Source: Pseudomonas sp. GM80 (GTDB taxonomy: Bacteria > Pseudomonadota > Gammaproteobacteria > Pseudomonadales > Pseudomonadaceae). From it: a DNA stretch of 64,000 bases. The DNA is taken from the NCBI RefSeq assembly GCF_000282515.1, contig NZ_AKJD01000039.1, positions 1 through 64,000 of the forward strand. Direction: 5' to 3'. A program made the translations under genes and the position numbers. Within the stretch, counting starts at the first letter, position 1. Every line of letters begins with the position of its first letter. The notes under the pieces are model-generated. The model did no database searches. It was not told where the DNA came from and was given only the letters and a program-made list of their open reading frames with translations. Shown here one piece after another: positions 9,721-17,813 of the stretch.

Positions 9721-9794
9721 GAGCTGCCGAAGGCTGCGATCTTTTGATCTTCAAAACCAACATCAAAAGATCGCAGCCTTCGGCAGCTCCTACG
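9716..9794. repeat. REP palindrome, GTAGGAGCTGCCG family
   Basis: TGTAGGAGCTGCCGAAGGCT...AGCCTTCGGCAGCTCCTACG forms a near-perfect inverted repeat around AGATCAAAAC. It supplies the stop codon of the upstream LysR gene and ends 8 bases before the stop of the convergent XRE-type gene, so it can act as a shared 3' hairpin. Confidence 0.85.
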
Positions 9795-9802
9795 AAAATT
9801 TG

Positions 9803-10612
9803 TCAAACGATCACAAACAGGCCATCCACAACCTGAGCTTGAGCGAGACGCGCGCGCAGATCGTCATCAATGGCGCAATCATCAGGTTTGTACAACCGGA
9901 CACGACGATAGGCCGCGACCCGATCAATTTCCTGTCCCAGATAATCCCAGACAACTCTTGAACAGGAAGGGGCGCGATGATCAGCAGCCGAAACGCCAAG
10001 CTTCAATCCATTTAACCGTGTAATGCAGCTTTTGAAACTTGGAATGAGAATAGTTTGACTGATCTCGTTTGAAGTCAGCGATTCATAATCTACGAAAAAA
10101 AGGCGATCTCGCAGGTAATAAGCAACACCTTTATATCGATATCGTTCAAACCCGCCTTCTACCCCAGACATCTGTAACTGCTCATTTCGTTCATACACTA
10201 TGTCATCGCCTTCTTCCCGCACATGCACAAGTGAACACAGAATGGAACCCGGTTCAGTCATCGCGTGGTAGTACTCGTGGTAATACCCCGTGTGAGCCTT
10301 CAGTTCTGGTGAGGATTGTTTGCGCAGGTGTTTCAAAACTCTTTGTGACACTGTTTCTTCATCGAAGAGCCTGGCTTTGCTGGTTTTTACGCCAATCAAT
10401 GCAATGAACTGCTCGCTTGGCAGGCGCATTTCAAACTCTTCCACACCAAAAAAATCGCAAATCCGCTTGAGGTTAAAAGGTGCGGGCATACTATTCCCAC
10501 AAAGATACTTATTAAATTGCCCACGATTAATACGAACCTTCCTACAGACCTCTGCGACAGATCTGTAGTGACCACACAGAAACCTCAAGTTTGCGGAAAA
10601 AAACTCACACAT
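9803..10612 (-). CDS. XRE-type helix-turn-helix transcriptional regulator
   Basis: This 269-aa protein has an N-terminal helix-turn-helix of the XRE/Cro type: SVAEVCRKVRINRGQFNKYL (residues about 18-37) followed by RICDFFGVEEFEM. The remaining 200 residues have no motif I recognise; they are rich in Tyr/Arg with a predicted alpha/beta pattern, perhaps a ligand-sensing domain. It is divergent from the Na+/alanine symporter gene 173 bp away and may control it. Base composition is lower in GC than the flanking housekeeping genes. Confidence 0.8.
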   Translation of the reverse strand: MCEFFSANLRFLCGHYRSVAEVCRKVRINRGQFNKYLCGNSMPAPFNLKRICDFFGVEEFEMRLPSEQFIALIGVKTSKARLFDEETVSQRVLKHLRKQSSPELKAHTGYYHEYYHAMTEPGSILCSLVHVREEGDDIVYERNEQLQMSGVEGGFERYRYKGVAYYLRDRLFFVDYESLTSNEISQTILIPSFKSCITRLNGLKLGVSAADHRAPSCSRVVWDYLGQEIDRVAAYRRVRLYKPDDCAIDDDLRARLAQAQVVDGLFVIV

Positions 10613-10785
10613 AAATCACTCAGCAAGAAACCCAGGAGAACTCACCATAGCAGCAACCAGCATCACATTTGAGCAACTTGCGAAATTGCATCAGATTAAA
10701 TATGGCTGGATATTACGACTCCTGAAAGGCTTCAGGACTGGCGACACCATTAATTCGCCAGCACTCACAAAGCAAGGAGCTTGGA

Positions 10786-12108
10786 ATGCTAGACATCATC
10801 AACGACTTTCTGTCAGGCAAGGTATTAATACCTTTAGTGCTTGGCCTGGGAAGCTACTTCACTGTCCGATCCGGATTTGTTCAGTTGAGGTATTTCCCCC
10901 ATATGTTTGGCGTATTACACGGCAGTTGGCGCGGCAACAGCCATCACTTGAGTTCATTTCAGGCGCTTATGCTCAGCCTTGCCGGGCGAGTCGGCACGGG
11001 TAACATCGTCGGCGTCGGGATCGCGGTAAGCATGGGCGGGCCTGGTGCGGTGTTCTGGATGTGGATGACTGCTCTCTTGGGCATGTCGAGTAGCTTTTTC
11101 GAATGTACGCTGGGACAACTCTATAAGCGTAGCGATGGCAAAGGCCTCTATCGAGGGGGCCCGTCCTGGTACATCCAGCACGGTCTGGACAAGCGCTGGC
11201 TCGGCATGATCGCAGCCGTACTATTGCTGGTGACTTTTGGATTTGCGATCAACGGCCTCGAATCGCATGCGGTATCTCATTCACTAAAAGATGCGTTTGG
11301 CGTAGCACCGATCTGGTCAGGGCTTGCACTTGCGCTGATGCTGGGGGTCGTTTTCATTGGCGGGATAAAGCGCATAGCGGCAGTTGCTGACCTTCTGGTA
11401 CCTATTAAAGTTCTCGCCTACATCAGCGTGACGGCCTACGTAATGGTTCTGCAGTTCGACCAAGTTCCAGCGATGCTCATGACCATTATTAACAGCGCGT
11501 TCGGGCTGGATCAGGCTTATGGCGGGCTGGTTGGCAGCGCAATCATCATGGGGGTGAGACGCGGAGTGTTTTCCAACGAGGCAGGACTGGGAAGCGCCCC
11601 CAATGTCGCGTCAGTGGCGAAGATCGGCCACCCGGTTGCACAAGGCGTCGTACAAGCACTGAGTGTTTTCATCGATACTTTCATAATCTGCACCTGTACC
11701 GCACTACTGATTTTGCTATCGGGTTTCTACACACCAGGATTTGAAGGTGACGGGATTGCGCTGGCACAAAACTCGCTGGCAGCAGTCGTTGGGGAATGGG
11801 GACGAATGTTTATCAGCGTAACACTTGCGCTCTTCGTATTCACGGCGATGCTTTACAACTATTACCTGGGAGAAAACAGCTTGCGGTTCATGTTGGGTGA
11901 GCCTCGTAAGACGCTGCTCTTGTACCGTGCGCTAGTACTGATATTAGTCTACTGGGGCTCCGTCGAAGACCTGTCCACTGTTCTGGCTTTTGCAGACATC
12001 ACCATGACGCTGCTCGCGCTTGTCAACCTGGTAGCGATGTTCTTGCTCTTCAACATAAGCATGCGTGTTGTGCGCGACTATGACGAACAACGCCGCGCCG
12101 GGATATAG
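10786..12108 (+). CDS. Sodium:alanine/glycine symporter (AGCS family)
   Basis: This 440-aa membrane protein of the AGCS family imports alanine or glycine with Na+ or H+. Diagnostic segments are LSLAGRVGTGNIVGVGIAVSMGGPGAVFWMW near residues 65-95 (shown by LAGRVGTGNIVGV) and RRGVFSNEAGLGSAPN near 260. About ten hydrophobic helices are visible. AAGGAG lies 8 bases before the ATG. The divergent XRE-type gene could be its regulator. The exact substrate is not decidable. Codon usage is somewhat more AT-rich than the core genes. Confidence 0.92.
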   Translation: MLDIINDFLSGKVLIPLVLGLGSYFTVRSGFVQLRYFPHMFGVLHGSWRGNSHHLSSFQALMLSLAGRVGTGNIVGVGIAVSMGGPGAVFWMWMTALLGMSSSFFECTLGQLYKRSDGKGLYRGGPSWYIQHGLDKRWLGMIAAVLLLVTFGFAINGLESHAVSHSLKDAFGVAPIWSGLALALMLGVVFIGGIKRIAAVADLLVPIKVLAYISVTAYVMVLQFDQVPAMLMTIINSAFGLDQAYGGLVGSAIIMGVRRGVFSNEAGLGSAPNVASVAKIGHPVAQGVVQALSVFIDTFIICTCTALLILLSGFYTPGFEGDGIALAQNSLAAVVGEWGRMFISVTLALFVFTAMLYNYYLGENSLRFMLGEPRKTLLLYRALVLILVYWGSVEDLSTVLAFADITMTLLALVNLVAMFLLFNISMRVVRDYDEQRRAGI

Positions 12109-12189
12109 CTGCCCAGACATAAATACTCATAGCGAGAACGTTATTTCTTCGAGCACCCGCAAACAGACTGCCAAACGTTAAACAGAACA

Positions 12190-12222
12190 TGCAAAGTCAT
12201 TAAATCAATTAATGGCTTTGCA
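12190..12222. other. 14-bp inverted repeat between the symporter and a small gene
   Basis: TGCAAAGTCATTAA and TTAATGGCTTTGCA (one T:G pair) are separated by ATCAA. No T-tract follows in either direction, so it is more like an operator or an RNA hairpin than a terminator. It lies 82 bases past the symporter stop and 93 bases before the next gene. Confidence 0.5.
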
Positions 12223-12314
12223 GCTACTGCATCAAATGCACCTAAGAATAAAATCTCAAGAACCATGCTTTCTTCGAGCCGTCACGCCCAGAACAAACAG
12301 AAGGACTTTATCCC

Positions 12315-12584
12315 ATGAATCGCTTTTACCCCCTCAAGGCAAATGCAACTAATACTCCAACATACTTTATAGACTCGCATGCCACACCCAATCAGTTATT
12401 TGAAGACGCTTGTTTCAGAATTCGCGCTTCCGCGGGCCTTTTGGAGGCTTTCACATTAGTCACCATCAAGGGCACCAACGATTCTGATTTTTATAAACTA
12501 ATACTTCCAGCGTACGTGCTACTTCAGGACGGCGTCGACACGCTGGAACAGATCACCTTCAAAGGAGGAGTCATTCATGTATAA
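12315..12584 (+). CDS. Small protein of unknown function (89 aa)
   Basis: The ATG is preceded by AAGGACTTTATCCC, an acceptable ribosome site. The protein is soluble, with LFEDACFRIRASAGLLEAF and YVLLQDGVDTLEQI suggesting two amphipathic helices. The pattern recalls small Pseudomonas proteins of the DUF3077 kind, but I am not certain. It overlaps the next small gene by 8 bases, so the two are probably co-translated. The region is AT-rich against the neighbourhood, consistent with acquisition. Confidence 0.65.
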   Translation: MNRFYPLKANATNTPTYFIDSHATPNQLFEDACFRIRASAGLLEAFTLVTIKGTNDSDFYKLILPAYVLLQDGVDTLEQITFKGGVIHV

Positions 12585-12831
12585 AATCGTGACCCAGGAA
12601 ATGCTCAGAGCTGCTTTGGTTAAAGCAGTTGAAATCAAGCTGATACCCAAGCACTCGTTGCTGGCCGATTATTTAAAAAGCGGGGTACAACTCGAACAAG
12701 TCATTCAAGCGGCACTTGAGGCGCAACCGAAAATAGCCAAGTTTTGTGGGCTGAGATGTATGGCCTCAGAGGATCTTTCACCCGAGAGTAAAAAAGCGCT
12801 GGCAATCCCCACCGCTGATATGCGCCACTAG
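12577..12831 (+). CDS. Small protein of unknown function (84 aa)
   Basis: A strong AAAGGAGG ribosome site lies 9 bases before the ATG, inside the end of the preceding small gene. The protein is mostly helical (residues 7-60) with a Cys pair in FCGLRCM near 65-70. No family is recognised. The overlap with the previous gene indicates a two-gene unit; a functional link to the symporter upstream is unproven. Confidence 0.65.
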   Translation: MYKIVTQEMLRAALVKAVEIKLIPKHSLLADYLKSGVQLEQVIQAALEAQPKIAKFCGLRCMASEDLSPESKKALAIPTADMRH

Positions 12832-12881
12832 CGCCATTGATTGAGACCGCGCCACAGCGCGGCGCACCTGGAGACCCCGTT

Positions 12882-14105
12882 ATGAGCGAGAGCGTGTTTG
12901 CCGATCGCATCGTGCAGAACCTGCTCGACACCGACTTCTACAAATTGACGATGATGCAGGCGGTGCTGCACAACTACCCCAACGTCGAAGTCGAATGGGA
13001 GTTTCGTTGCCGTAACAGCGAGGATCTGCGCCCGTATCTGGCCGAGATCCGCTATCAGATCGAGCGCCTGGCCGAGCTGAGCCTGAGCGCCGACCAGTTG
13101 AATTTCCTTGAACGCATCAGCTTCCTGAAACCGGACTTCCTGCGTTTCCTCGGGCTGTTCCGCTTCAACCTGCGCTACGTGCACACCGGCATCGAGAACG
13201 GCGAGCTGTTCATCCGTCTGCGCGGGCCATGGCTGCATGTAATCCTTTACGAAGTGCCGCTGCTGGCGATCGTCAGCGAAGTGCGCAACCGCTATCGCTA
13301 CCGCGAAACCGTGCTCGAGCAGGCGCGCGAGCAGCTCTATCGCAAGTTCGACTGGCTGACCGCCAACGCCTCGGCCGACGAATTATCGCAACTGCAGGTC
13401 GCCGATTTCGGCACCCGCCGCCGGTTTTCCTACCGCGTGCAGGAAGAAGTGGTGAACGTGCTCAAGCACGATTTCCCCGGGCGTTTTGTCGGCACCAGCA
13501 ACGTGCACCTGTCGCGCGAACTGGACATGAAACCGCTGGGCACCATGGCCCATGAATGGATCATGGCCCACCAGCAACTCGGCCCACGGTTGATCGACAG
13601 CCAGATCGCTGCGCTTGATTGCTGGGTGCGCGAGTACCGAGGTTTGTTGGGGATCGCGCTCACCGACTGCATCACCACCGATGCCTTCCTCGGCGATTTC
13701 GATCTGTTTTTCGCCAAACTGTTCGATGGCCTGCGCCACGACTCCGGGGATCCTGTGGTGTGGGGCGAAAAATGCATCGCGCATTACCACAAGCTCGGCA
13801 TCGACCCGATGAGCAAGACGCTGGTGTTCTCCGACAGCCTGACCCTGCCCAAGTCGCTGGAGATCTTCCGCGCGCTGCACGGTCGGATCAACGTCAGCTT
13901 CGGCATCGGCACCAACCTCACCTGCGACATTCCGGGTGTCGAACCGATGAGCATCGTGCTTAAAATGACCGCCTGCAACGGCCAACCGGTGGCGAAGATC
14001 TCCGACGAGCCAGGCAAGTCCCACTGCAAAGATCCGAATTTCGTCGCCTATTTGCGACACGTGTTCCAGGTTCCTGCCGATTCCCGTCTATCTAGCAAGG
14101 AGTGA
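12882..14105 (+). CDS. pncB: Nicotinate phosphoribosyltransferase
   Basis: This 407-aa enzyme joins nicotinate to PRPP, using ATP, to give nicotinate mononucleotide, the entry step of NAD salvage (Preiss-Handler pathway). Conserved stretches are [15 protein letters not shown] at the N-terminus, the phosphorylatable histidine region [13 protein letters not shown] near residue 220, and [11 protein letters not shown] near 290. The start at 12882 (MSESVFADR) has CTGGAG upstream; an earlier in-frame ATG adds residues not seen in the family. nadE follows 4 bases after the stop, so both salvage steps share a transcript. Confidence 0.96.
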   Translation: MSESVFADRIVQNLLDTDFYKLTMMQAVLHNYPNVEVEWEFRCRNSEDLRPYLAEIRYQIERLAELSLSADQLNFLERISFLKPDFLRFLGLFRFNLRYVHTGIENGELFIRLRGPWLHVILYEVPLLAIVSEVRNRYRYRETVLEQAREQLYRKFDWLTANASADELSQLQVADFGTRRRFSYRVQEEVVNVLKHDFPGRFVGTSNVHLSRELDMKPLGTMAHEWIMAHQQLGPRLIDSQIAALDCWVREYRGLLGIALTDCITTDAFLGDFDLFFAKLFDGLRHDSGDPVVWGEKCIAHYHKLGIDPMSKTLVFSDSLTLPKSLEIFRALHGRINVSFGIGTNLTCDIPGVEPMSIVLKMTACNGQPVAKISDEPGKSHCKDPNFVAYLRHVFQVPADSRLSSKE

Positions 14106-14109
14106 ATTC

Positions 14110-14937
14110 ATGCAAGCCGTACAGCGTGAGATTGCGCAGCAGCTCAAGGTGCAACCGCCGTTCGCCGACTACCAGGCCCTGCAGGCCGAAGTCGCCCGGC
14201 GCATTGCCTTTATTCAGGATTGCCTGGTCAATTCCGGGCTCAAGACGCTGGTGCTGGGCATCAGCGGCGGCGTCGATTCGCTGACCGCAGGCCTGCTGGC
14301 CCAGCGCGCGATGCGCGAACTGCGTGACCAGACTGGCGACAACGACTACAAATTCATCGCCGTGCGCCTGCCGTACGAAACCCAGTTCGACGAGCACGAC
14401 GCCCAGGCCTCGGTGGATTTCATCGCCCCGGATGAACGCCACACCGTCAACATCGGCCCGGCCGTGAAGTCGCTGGCCAGTGAAGTCGCAGCCTTTGAAG
14501 GCAAGCACGCGGTCTCGGTGGATTTCGTCCTCGGCAACACCAAGGCGCGGATGCGCATGGTTGCTCAGTACACCATCGCCGGCGCAGCGCACGGGCTGGT
14601 GATCGGCACCGACCACGCGGCGGAAGCGGTGATGGGTTTCTTCACCAAGTTCGGTGACGGCGCCTGCGATCTGGCGCCGCTAAGCGGCCTGGTGAAAAAT
14701 CAGGTGCGCGCGATTGCCCGCAGCTTTGGCGCGCCGGAGTCGCTGGTCGAGAAAGTGCCGACGGCGGATCTGGAAGACCTGTCGCCGGGCAAACCCGACG
14801 AAGCGTCCCACGGCGTGACCTATGCCGAAATCGACGCCTTCCTGCATGGCGAACCGGTGCGCCAGGAAGCGTTCGACATCATCGTCGCAACTTACAACAA
14901 GACCCATCACAAACGCGTGATGCCATTCGCCCCGTAA
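14110..14937 (+). CDS. nadE: Ammonia-dependent NAD+ synthetase
   Basis: This 275-aa enzyme amidates nicotinate adenine dinucleotide to NAD+. The PP-loop motif [13 protein letters not shown] lies near residue 50, and [14 protein letters not shown] and [17 protein letters not shown] near the C-terminus are typical of NadE. There is no glutaminase domain, so ammonia is the nitrogen source. A strong AAGGAG lies just upstream, overlapping the pncB stop. A REP element and a bidirectional terminator end the unit. Confidence 0.96.
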   Translation: MQAVQREIAQQLKVQPPFADYQALQAEVARRIAFIQDCLVNSGLKTLVLGISGGVDSLTAGLLAQRAMRELRDQTGDNDYKFIAVRLPYETQFDEHDAQASVDFIAPDERHTVNIGPAVKSLASEVAAFEGKHAVSVDFVLGNTKARMRMVAQYTIAGAAHGLVIGTDHAAEAVMGFFTKFGDGACDLAPLSGLVKNQVRAIARSFGAPESLVEKVPTADLEDLSPGKPDEASHGVTYAEIDAFLHGEPVRQEAFDIIVATYNKTHHKRVMPFAP

Positions 14938-14949
14938 GTTGCAAGCCCC

Positions 14950-15037
14950 TGTAGGAGCTGTCGAGTGAAACGAGGCTGCGATCTTTTGATCTTCAAAAAC
15001 AAAATCAAAAGATCGCAGCCTTCGGCAGCTCCTACAG
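14950..15037. repeat. REP palindrome, GTAGGAGCTGCCG family (one divergent arm)
   Basis: The left arm reads TGTAGGAGCTGTCGAGTGAA before AGGCTGCGATCTTTTGATC, while the right arm is the usual GATCGCAGCCTTCGGCAGCT. The left arm therefore carries a small insertion/substitution relative to other copies. Confidence 0.8.
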
Positions 15038-15042
15038 AAAAC

Positions 15043-15072
15043 AAAAAAGCGTCCCGAGGGACGCTTTTTTTA
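15043..15072. terminator. Bidirectional terminator between nadE and azurin
   Basis: The 9-bp stem AAGCGTCCC/GGGACGCTT with a GA loop is flanked by A-runs on the left and T-runs on the right. It can stop nadE transcripts (plus) and azurin transcripts (minus). Confidence 0.9.
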
Positions 15073-15084
15073 TGCCTGACTCAA

Positions 15085-15528
15085 TTACTTGACGGTAATC
15101 GTGCCTTTCATCATCGAGATGTGGCCAGGGAACGAGCAGAAGAAGCCGTAGCCACCGTCTGCAATCTTCGCCACATCGAAGGTCAGCGAGTCGGTTTCCT
15201 TGGCGCCGATGATCTTGGTGTGGGCGATGATGCGCGCGTCACCTTCCGGCAGGTAGTTCTTGTCGATACCGGCGGCCAGGCCAGCGGTAGCGATTGGCTG
15301 CATGTCAGCTTCTTTGCTGATCACCAGGTTATGGCCCATGACGTTTTTCGGCAGGCTGCCGGAGTGGGTCAGTTCGACGGTGAAGGTCTTGCAGCTCTTG
15401 TCGATCACGATTTCCTTGGTGTTGAAGGACATCTGATCGGTGGAGTCAACGGTGGTTTTGCACTCGGCAGCCATCAATTGGCTGCTGGCCAGGGCCAGCA
15501 GGGATACCGCAACAACTTTGGAAAACAT
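15085..15528 (-). CDS. azu: Azurin precursor
   Basis: This 147-aa precursor of the periplasmic blue copper protein transfers single electrons, for example to denitrification enzymes or peroxidase. A 20-residue signal peptide ([20 protein letters not shown]) precedes the mature start AECK. Copper ligands are visible as MGHN (His46) and [10 protein letters not shown] (Cys112, His117, Met121 in usual numbering). Cys3 and Cys26 for the disulfide are also present. The ATG at 15528 is chosen because longer readings put residues before the signal peptide. A possible Anr site lies 73 bases upstream. Confidence 0.96.
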   Translation of the reverse strand: MFSKVVAVSLLALASSQLMAAECKTTVDSTDQMSFNTKEIVIDKSCKTFTVELTHSGSLPKNVMGHNLVISKEADMQPIATAGLAAGIDKNYLPEGDARIIAHTKIIGAKETDSLTFDVAKIADGGYGFFCSFPGHISMMKGTITVK

Positions 15529-15600
15529 GGTGAATCTCCAAGGCAGGGTTAACAAAAACACTAATGGTGGAAAGACTGCCTGAAATCTTCGCAAGTTCCT

Positions 15601-15614
15601 ATGACTTGAGTCAA
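15601..15614 (-). promoter_or_regulatory. Possible Anr/FNR box upstream of azurin
   Basis: The minus strand reads TTGACTCAAGTCAT, matching the FNR/Anr pattern TTGAY-N4-RTCAA except for the last base. P. aeruginosa azurin is known to be partly Anr-controlled. The distance to a -10 box is not clear by eye, so this is a candidate only. Confidence 0.45.
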
Positions 15615-15720
15615 AAATTGTATACAACTTTCAGGCTATGACACTCATCGAGACAATCTAACGGCCAGATTCCCCGGCCCGCCCTATGATCGGCGCATCT
15701 ACTGAGACGGAGTGCCTGTC

Positions 15721-15810
15721 ATGTTCTTTAACGGTCTGTTGTGCAGTTTGCTCGCCGCCTACGCCTGTGGCGCCAGCGGTACCTTTGAATCACCGGAGCG
15801 CGAAGTTTAG
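15721..15810 (+). CDS. Candidate 29-residue small protein
   Basis: ATG at 15721 with GACGGAG 8 bases upstream opens a 30-codon frame. It begins [20 protein letters not shown], a short hydrophobic segment with two Cys, then a polar tail ending PEREV. It lies between azurin and the LOG-family gene, 58 bases before the latter's start. It could be a small membrane peptide, a leader peptide for the next gene, or chance. Nothing homologous is recalled with certainty. Confidence 0.4.
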   Translation: MFFNGLLCSLLAAYACGASGTFESPEREV

Positions 15811-15868
15811 TCCTTGGATCGAGGCCTGCCAGCCATTACCCTGTGACGGATTGACCCAGGAGGAAGGC

Positions 15869-16456
15869 ATGTCTGTGAAATCCGTGTGTGTATTTTGTGG
15901 TGCCAACGCCGGCACCGTCCCGGCTTACACCGAAGCCGCCATCGCCCTTGGCCAAGCCCTCGCCGAGCGTAAGCTGACGCTGGTTTACGGCGGTGGCGCC
16001 GTGGGTTTGATGGGAATTGTCGCCGACGCTGCCCTGGCCGCCGGCGGCGAAGTGATCGGCATCATTCCGCAGAGCCTGATGGACAAAGAGATTGGCCATA
16101 AAAGCCTGACACGCCTGGAAGTGGTCGACGGCATGCACGCGCGCAAGGCGCGCATGGCTGAACTCAGCGATGCGTTCATCGCCCTGCCCGGCGGCCTCGG
16201 CACGCTGGAAGAGCTGTTCGAAGTCTGGACCTGGGGCCAGCTCGGTTACCACGGCAAACCGCTGGGGCTGCTGGAAGTGAACGGTTTTTACAGCAAACTC
16301 ACTGCTTTTCTTGACCACATCGTCGGCGAAGGCTTCGTTCGCGCGCCACACCGTGACATGCTGCAAGTGAGCGAATCGCCACAAACGCTGCTCGATGCTC
16401 TGGATAACTGGAAGCCGACCGTCACGCCAAAATGGGTCGACCAAAAACCCGGCTAA
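15869..16456 (+). CDS. LOG-family nucleoside 5'-monophosphate phosphoribohydrolase (TIGR00730)
   Basis: This 195-aa Rossmann-fold protein has the family motif [14 protein letters not shown] near residue 108 and [12 protein letters not shown] near 40. Family members split the N-glycosidic bond of AMP or cytokinin nucleotides, releasing the base and ribose 5-phosphate; in bacteria the physiological role is often nucleotide turnover. The start at 15869 has AGGAGGAA upstream, and an in-frame ATG further up adds 61 residues without family similarity. The gene stands alone with a small Lys-rich gene 67 bp downstream. Confidence 0.88.
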   Translation: MSVKSVCVFCGANAGTVPAYTEAAIALGQALAERKLTLVYGGGAVGLMGIVADAALAAGGEVIGIIPQSLMDKEIGHKSLTRLEVVDGMHARKARMAELSDAFIALPGGLGTLEELFEVWTWGQLGYHGKPLGLLEVNGFYSKLTAFLDHIVGEGFVRAPHRDMLQVSESPQTLLDALDNWKPTVTPKWVDQKPG

Positions 16457-16523
16457 CCGCAAGGCACCGATACAGGGCAGAATACGCGCCGCTCAACCTC
16501 ACCTTCGACCAAGAGGAACGCCC

Positions 16524-16712
16524 ATGGCCAAACCCAATTACTCCTTCGCCAAACGTCAACGAGACCTGGCAAAGGAACAGAAGAAAGAGGAAAAGCTTCA
16601 GCGCAAGAAACAAACAGCTGAAGAAGCAGCACTGAACCCTGAGGGTGAAGTGGCAACAGAAGATGATGTTGATGCAATTGAAGCACCGAAAGATCAGGCG
16701 CCCGACGCCTGA
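16524..16712 (+). CDS. Small Lys/Glu-rich conserved protein (62 aa)
   Basis: The start MAKPNYSFAKRQRDLAKEQK has AAGAGGAA 8 bases upstream. The N-terminal half is a highly charged Lys/Gln/Glu helix; the C-terminal half is acidic. Similar small proteins of unknown function are common in Pseudomonas and may bind nucleic acid or ribosomes, but no function is assigned. The reading upstream of 16524 is ignored because it overlaps the LOG gene. Confidence 0.75.
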   Translation: MAKPNYSFAKRQRDLAKEQKKEEKLQRKKQTAEEAALNPEGEVATEDDVDAIEAPKDQAPDA

Positions 16713-16817
16713 GCCCCACCGGGTTTGATGATCGAATCAGACCCTGCGGATTTGTGACGGGGCTGGCGGTTCCACCGCCGGCCCTCACAGCCCTTCCCCT
16801 CAGAATTTGCCACAAAA

Positions 16818-16912
16818 CCCTGTGGGAGCGGGCTTGCCCGCGATGATTGCGGCACAGCCAAAAAAGTCATCACAGACACTCCGCCATCGCGGGCAAGCCT
16901 GCTCCCACAGGG
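16818..16912. repeat. REP palindrome, TGTGGGAGC family
   Basis: CCTGTGGGAGCGGGCTTGCC and its complement GGCAAGCCTGCTCCCACAGG bracket about 55 bases. The element lies between convergent genes, 7 bases from the stop of the transglutaminase-like gene. Confidence 0.85.
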
Positions 16913-16919
16913 TGCTTTA

Positions 16920-17813
16920 TCACTCATTGATGGGCATTACGGTGACGCGCACTTCCGGGTCGTGATTGCCGCCGCCAAGGATCACCCCGCGCAACGGCGA
17001 TACATCGGAAAAATCCCGCCCCCACGCCAATGTGATGTGTTCCAGCGCCGGTTGCACATTGTTGGTCGGATCAAAATCCACCCAGCCCAGCACCGGACAA
17101 AACACCGACACCCAGGCATGTGACGCATCGGCGCCGATCAAGCGTGGCTGCCCCGGTGGTGGCTGAGTCAGCAGATAGCCACTGACATAACGCGCCGCCA
17201 GGCCTCGCGAGCGCACACACGCCAGCATCAAATGAGCAAAGTCCTGACAGACCCCGCGACGCCGCTCCAGCACTTCCACCAGCGGCGTCGCCACCTGGGT
17301 CGCTTCGGCATCAAAAGTGAATTCGCTGAAAATCTTCTGCATCAAGGCTTGCACGCCGAGCATCAATGGCTGCCCAGGTGAAAAGCAGCTTTGCGAGAAC
17401 TCGACGAAGCTGCGCTTCAAATGTACATACGGTGACTGGAACCGATAGCGACACGCCTCAAGTATTTCGGCGGACAACGGCTGACTGCTGTAGGTCAACG
17501 CATCGCGGGTCTGCTCCCATGCCGGCGACTGCTTGAAATCCAGCGCAGGCCGCGCCAGCACTTCCACCGTCAGCCGTGCATTGACCTGCAATTCATCGTG
17601 CGGCCGTTCGAAGGCCAATCGGGTCAGCGGGTTGCCAAACACATCCAGCTCATCGCGGCGCGCCGTCGGCTCCGGGCTGATCAACAACGCTTGTTCAGTG
17701 CAGCGCTGCCAGGCGCATTCGCGCGGCCACAGATGCGCCAGTTGCTGCGCCAGCGATACCGGACTGTCGTAGTGATAACAGGTGTCGTGGAAGATCTGGT
17801 AATGCGCGCTCAT
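16920..17813 (-). CDS. Transglutaminase-like cysteine peptidase-fold protein
   Basis: This 297-aa protein has an N-terminal beta-rich domain (YQIFHDTCYHYDSPVSLAQQ) and a transglutaminase core. The triad is visible as Cys in RRGVCQDFAHLM (near residue 180), His in DASHAWVSVF (near 232) and Asp in WVDFDPTNN (near 247). It is the last gene of a three-gene set; its ATG overlaps the upstream stop as ATGA. Such clusters with ATP-grasp and alpha-E domains have been predicted to make and process small peptides or amide bonds, but no substrate is known. Confidence 0.88.
   Translation of the reverse strand: MSAHYQIFHDTCYHYDSPVSLAQQLAHLWPRECAWQRCTEQALLISPEPTARRDELDVFGNPLTRLAFERPHDELQVNARLTVEVLARPALDFKQSPAWEQTRDALTYSSQPLSAEILEACRYRFQSPYVHLKRSFVEFSQSCFSPGQPLMLGVQALMQKIFSEFTFDAEATQVATPLVEVLERRRGVCQDFAHLMLACVRSRGLAARYVSGYLLTQPPPGQPRLIGADASHAWVSVFCPVLGWVDFDPTNNVQPALEHITLAWGRDFSDVSPLRGVILGGGNHDPEVRVTVMPINE

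Noticed and set aside
10686..11003. 105-codon frame upstream of and overlapping the symporter gene
   Set aside because: No ribosome site and it is out of phase with the clear AGCS protein that begins at 10786.
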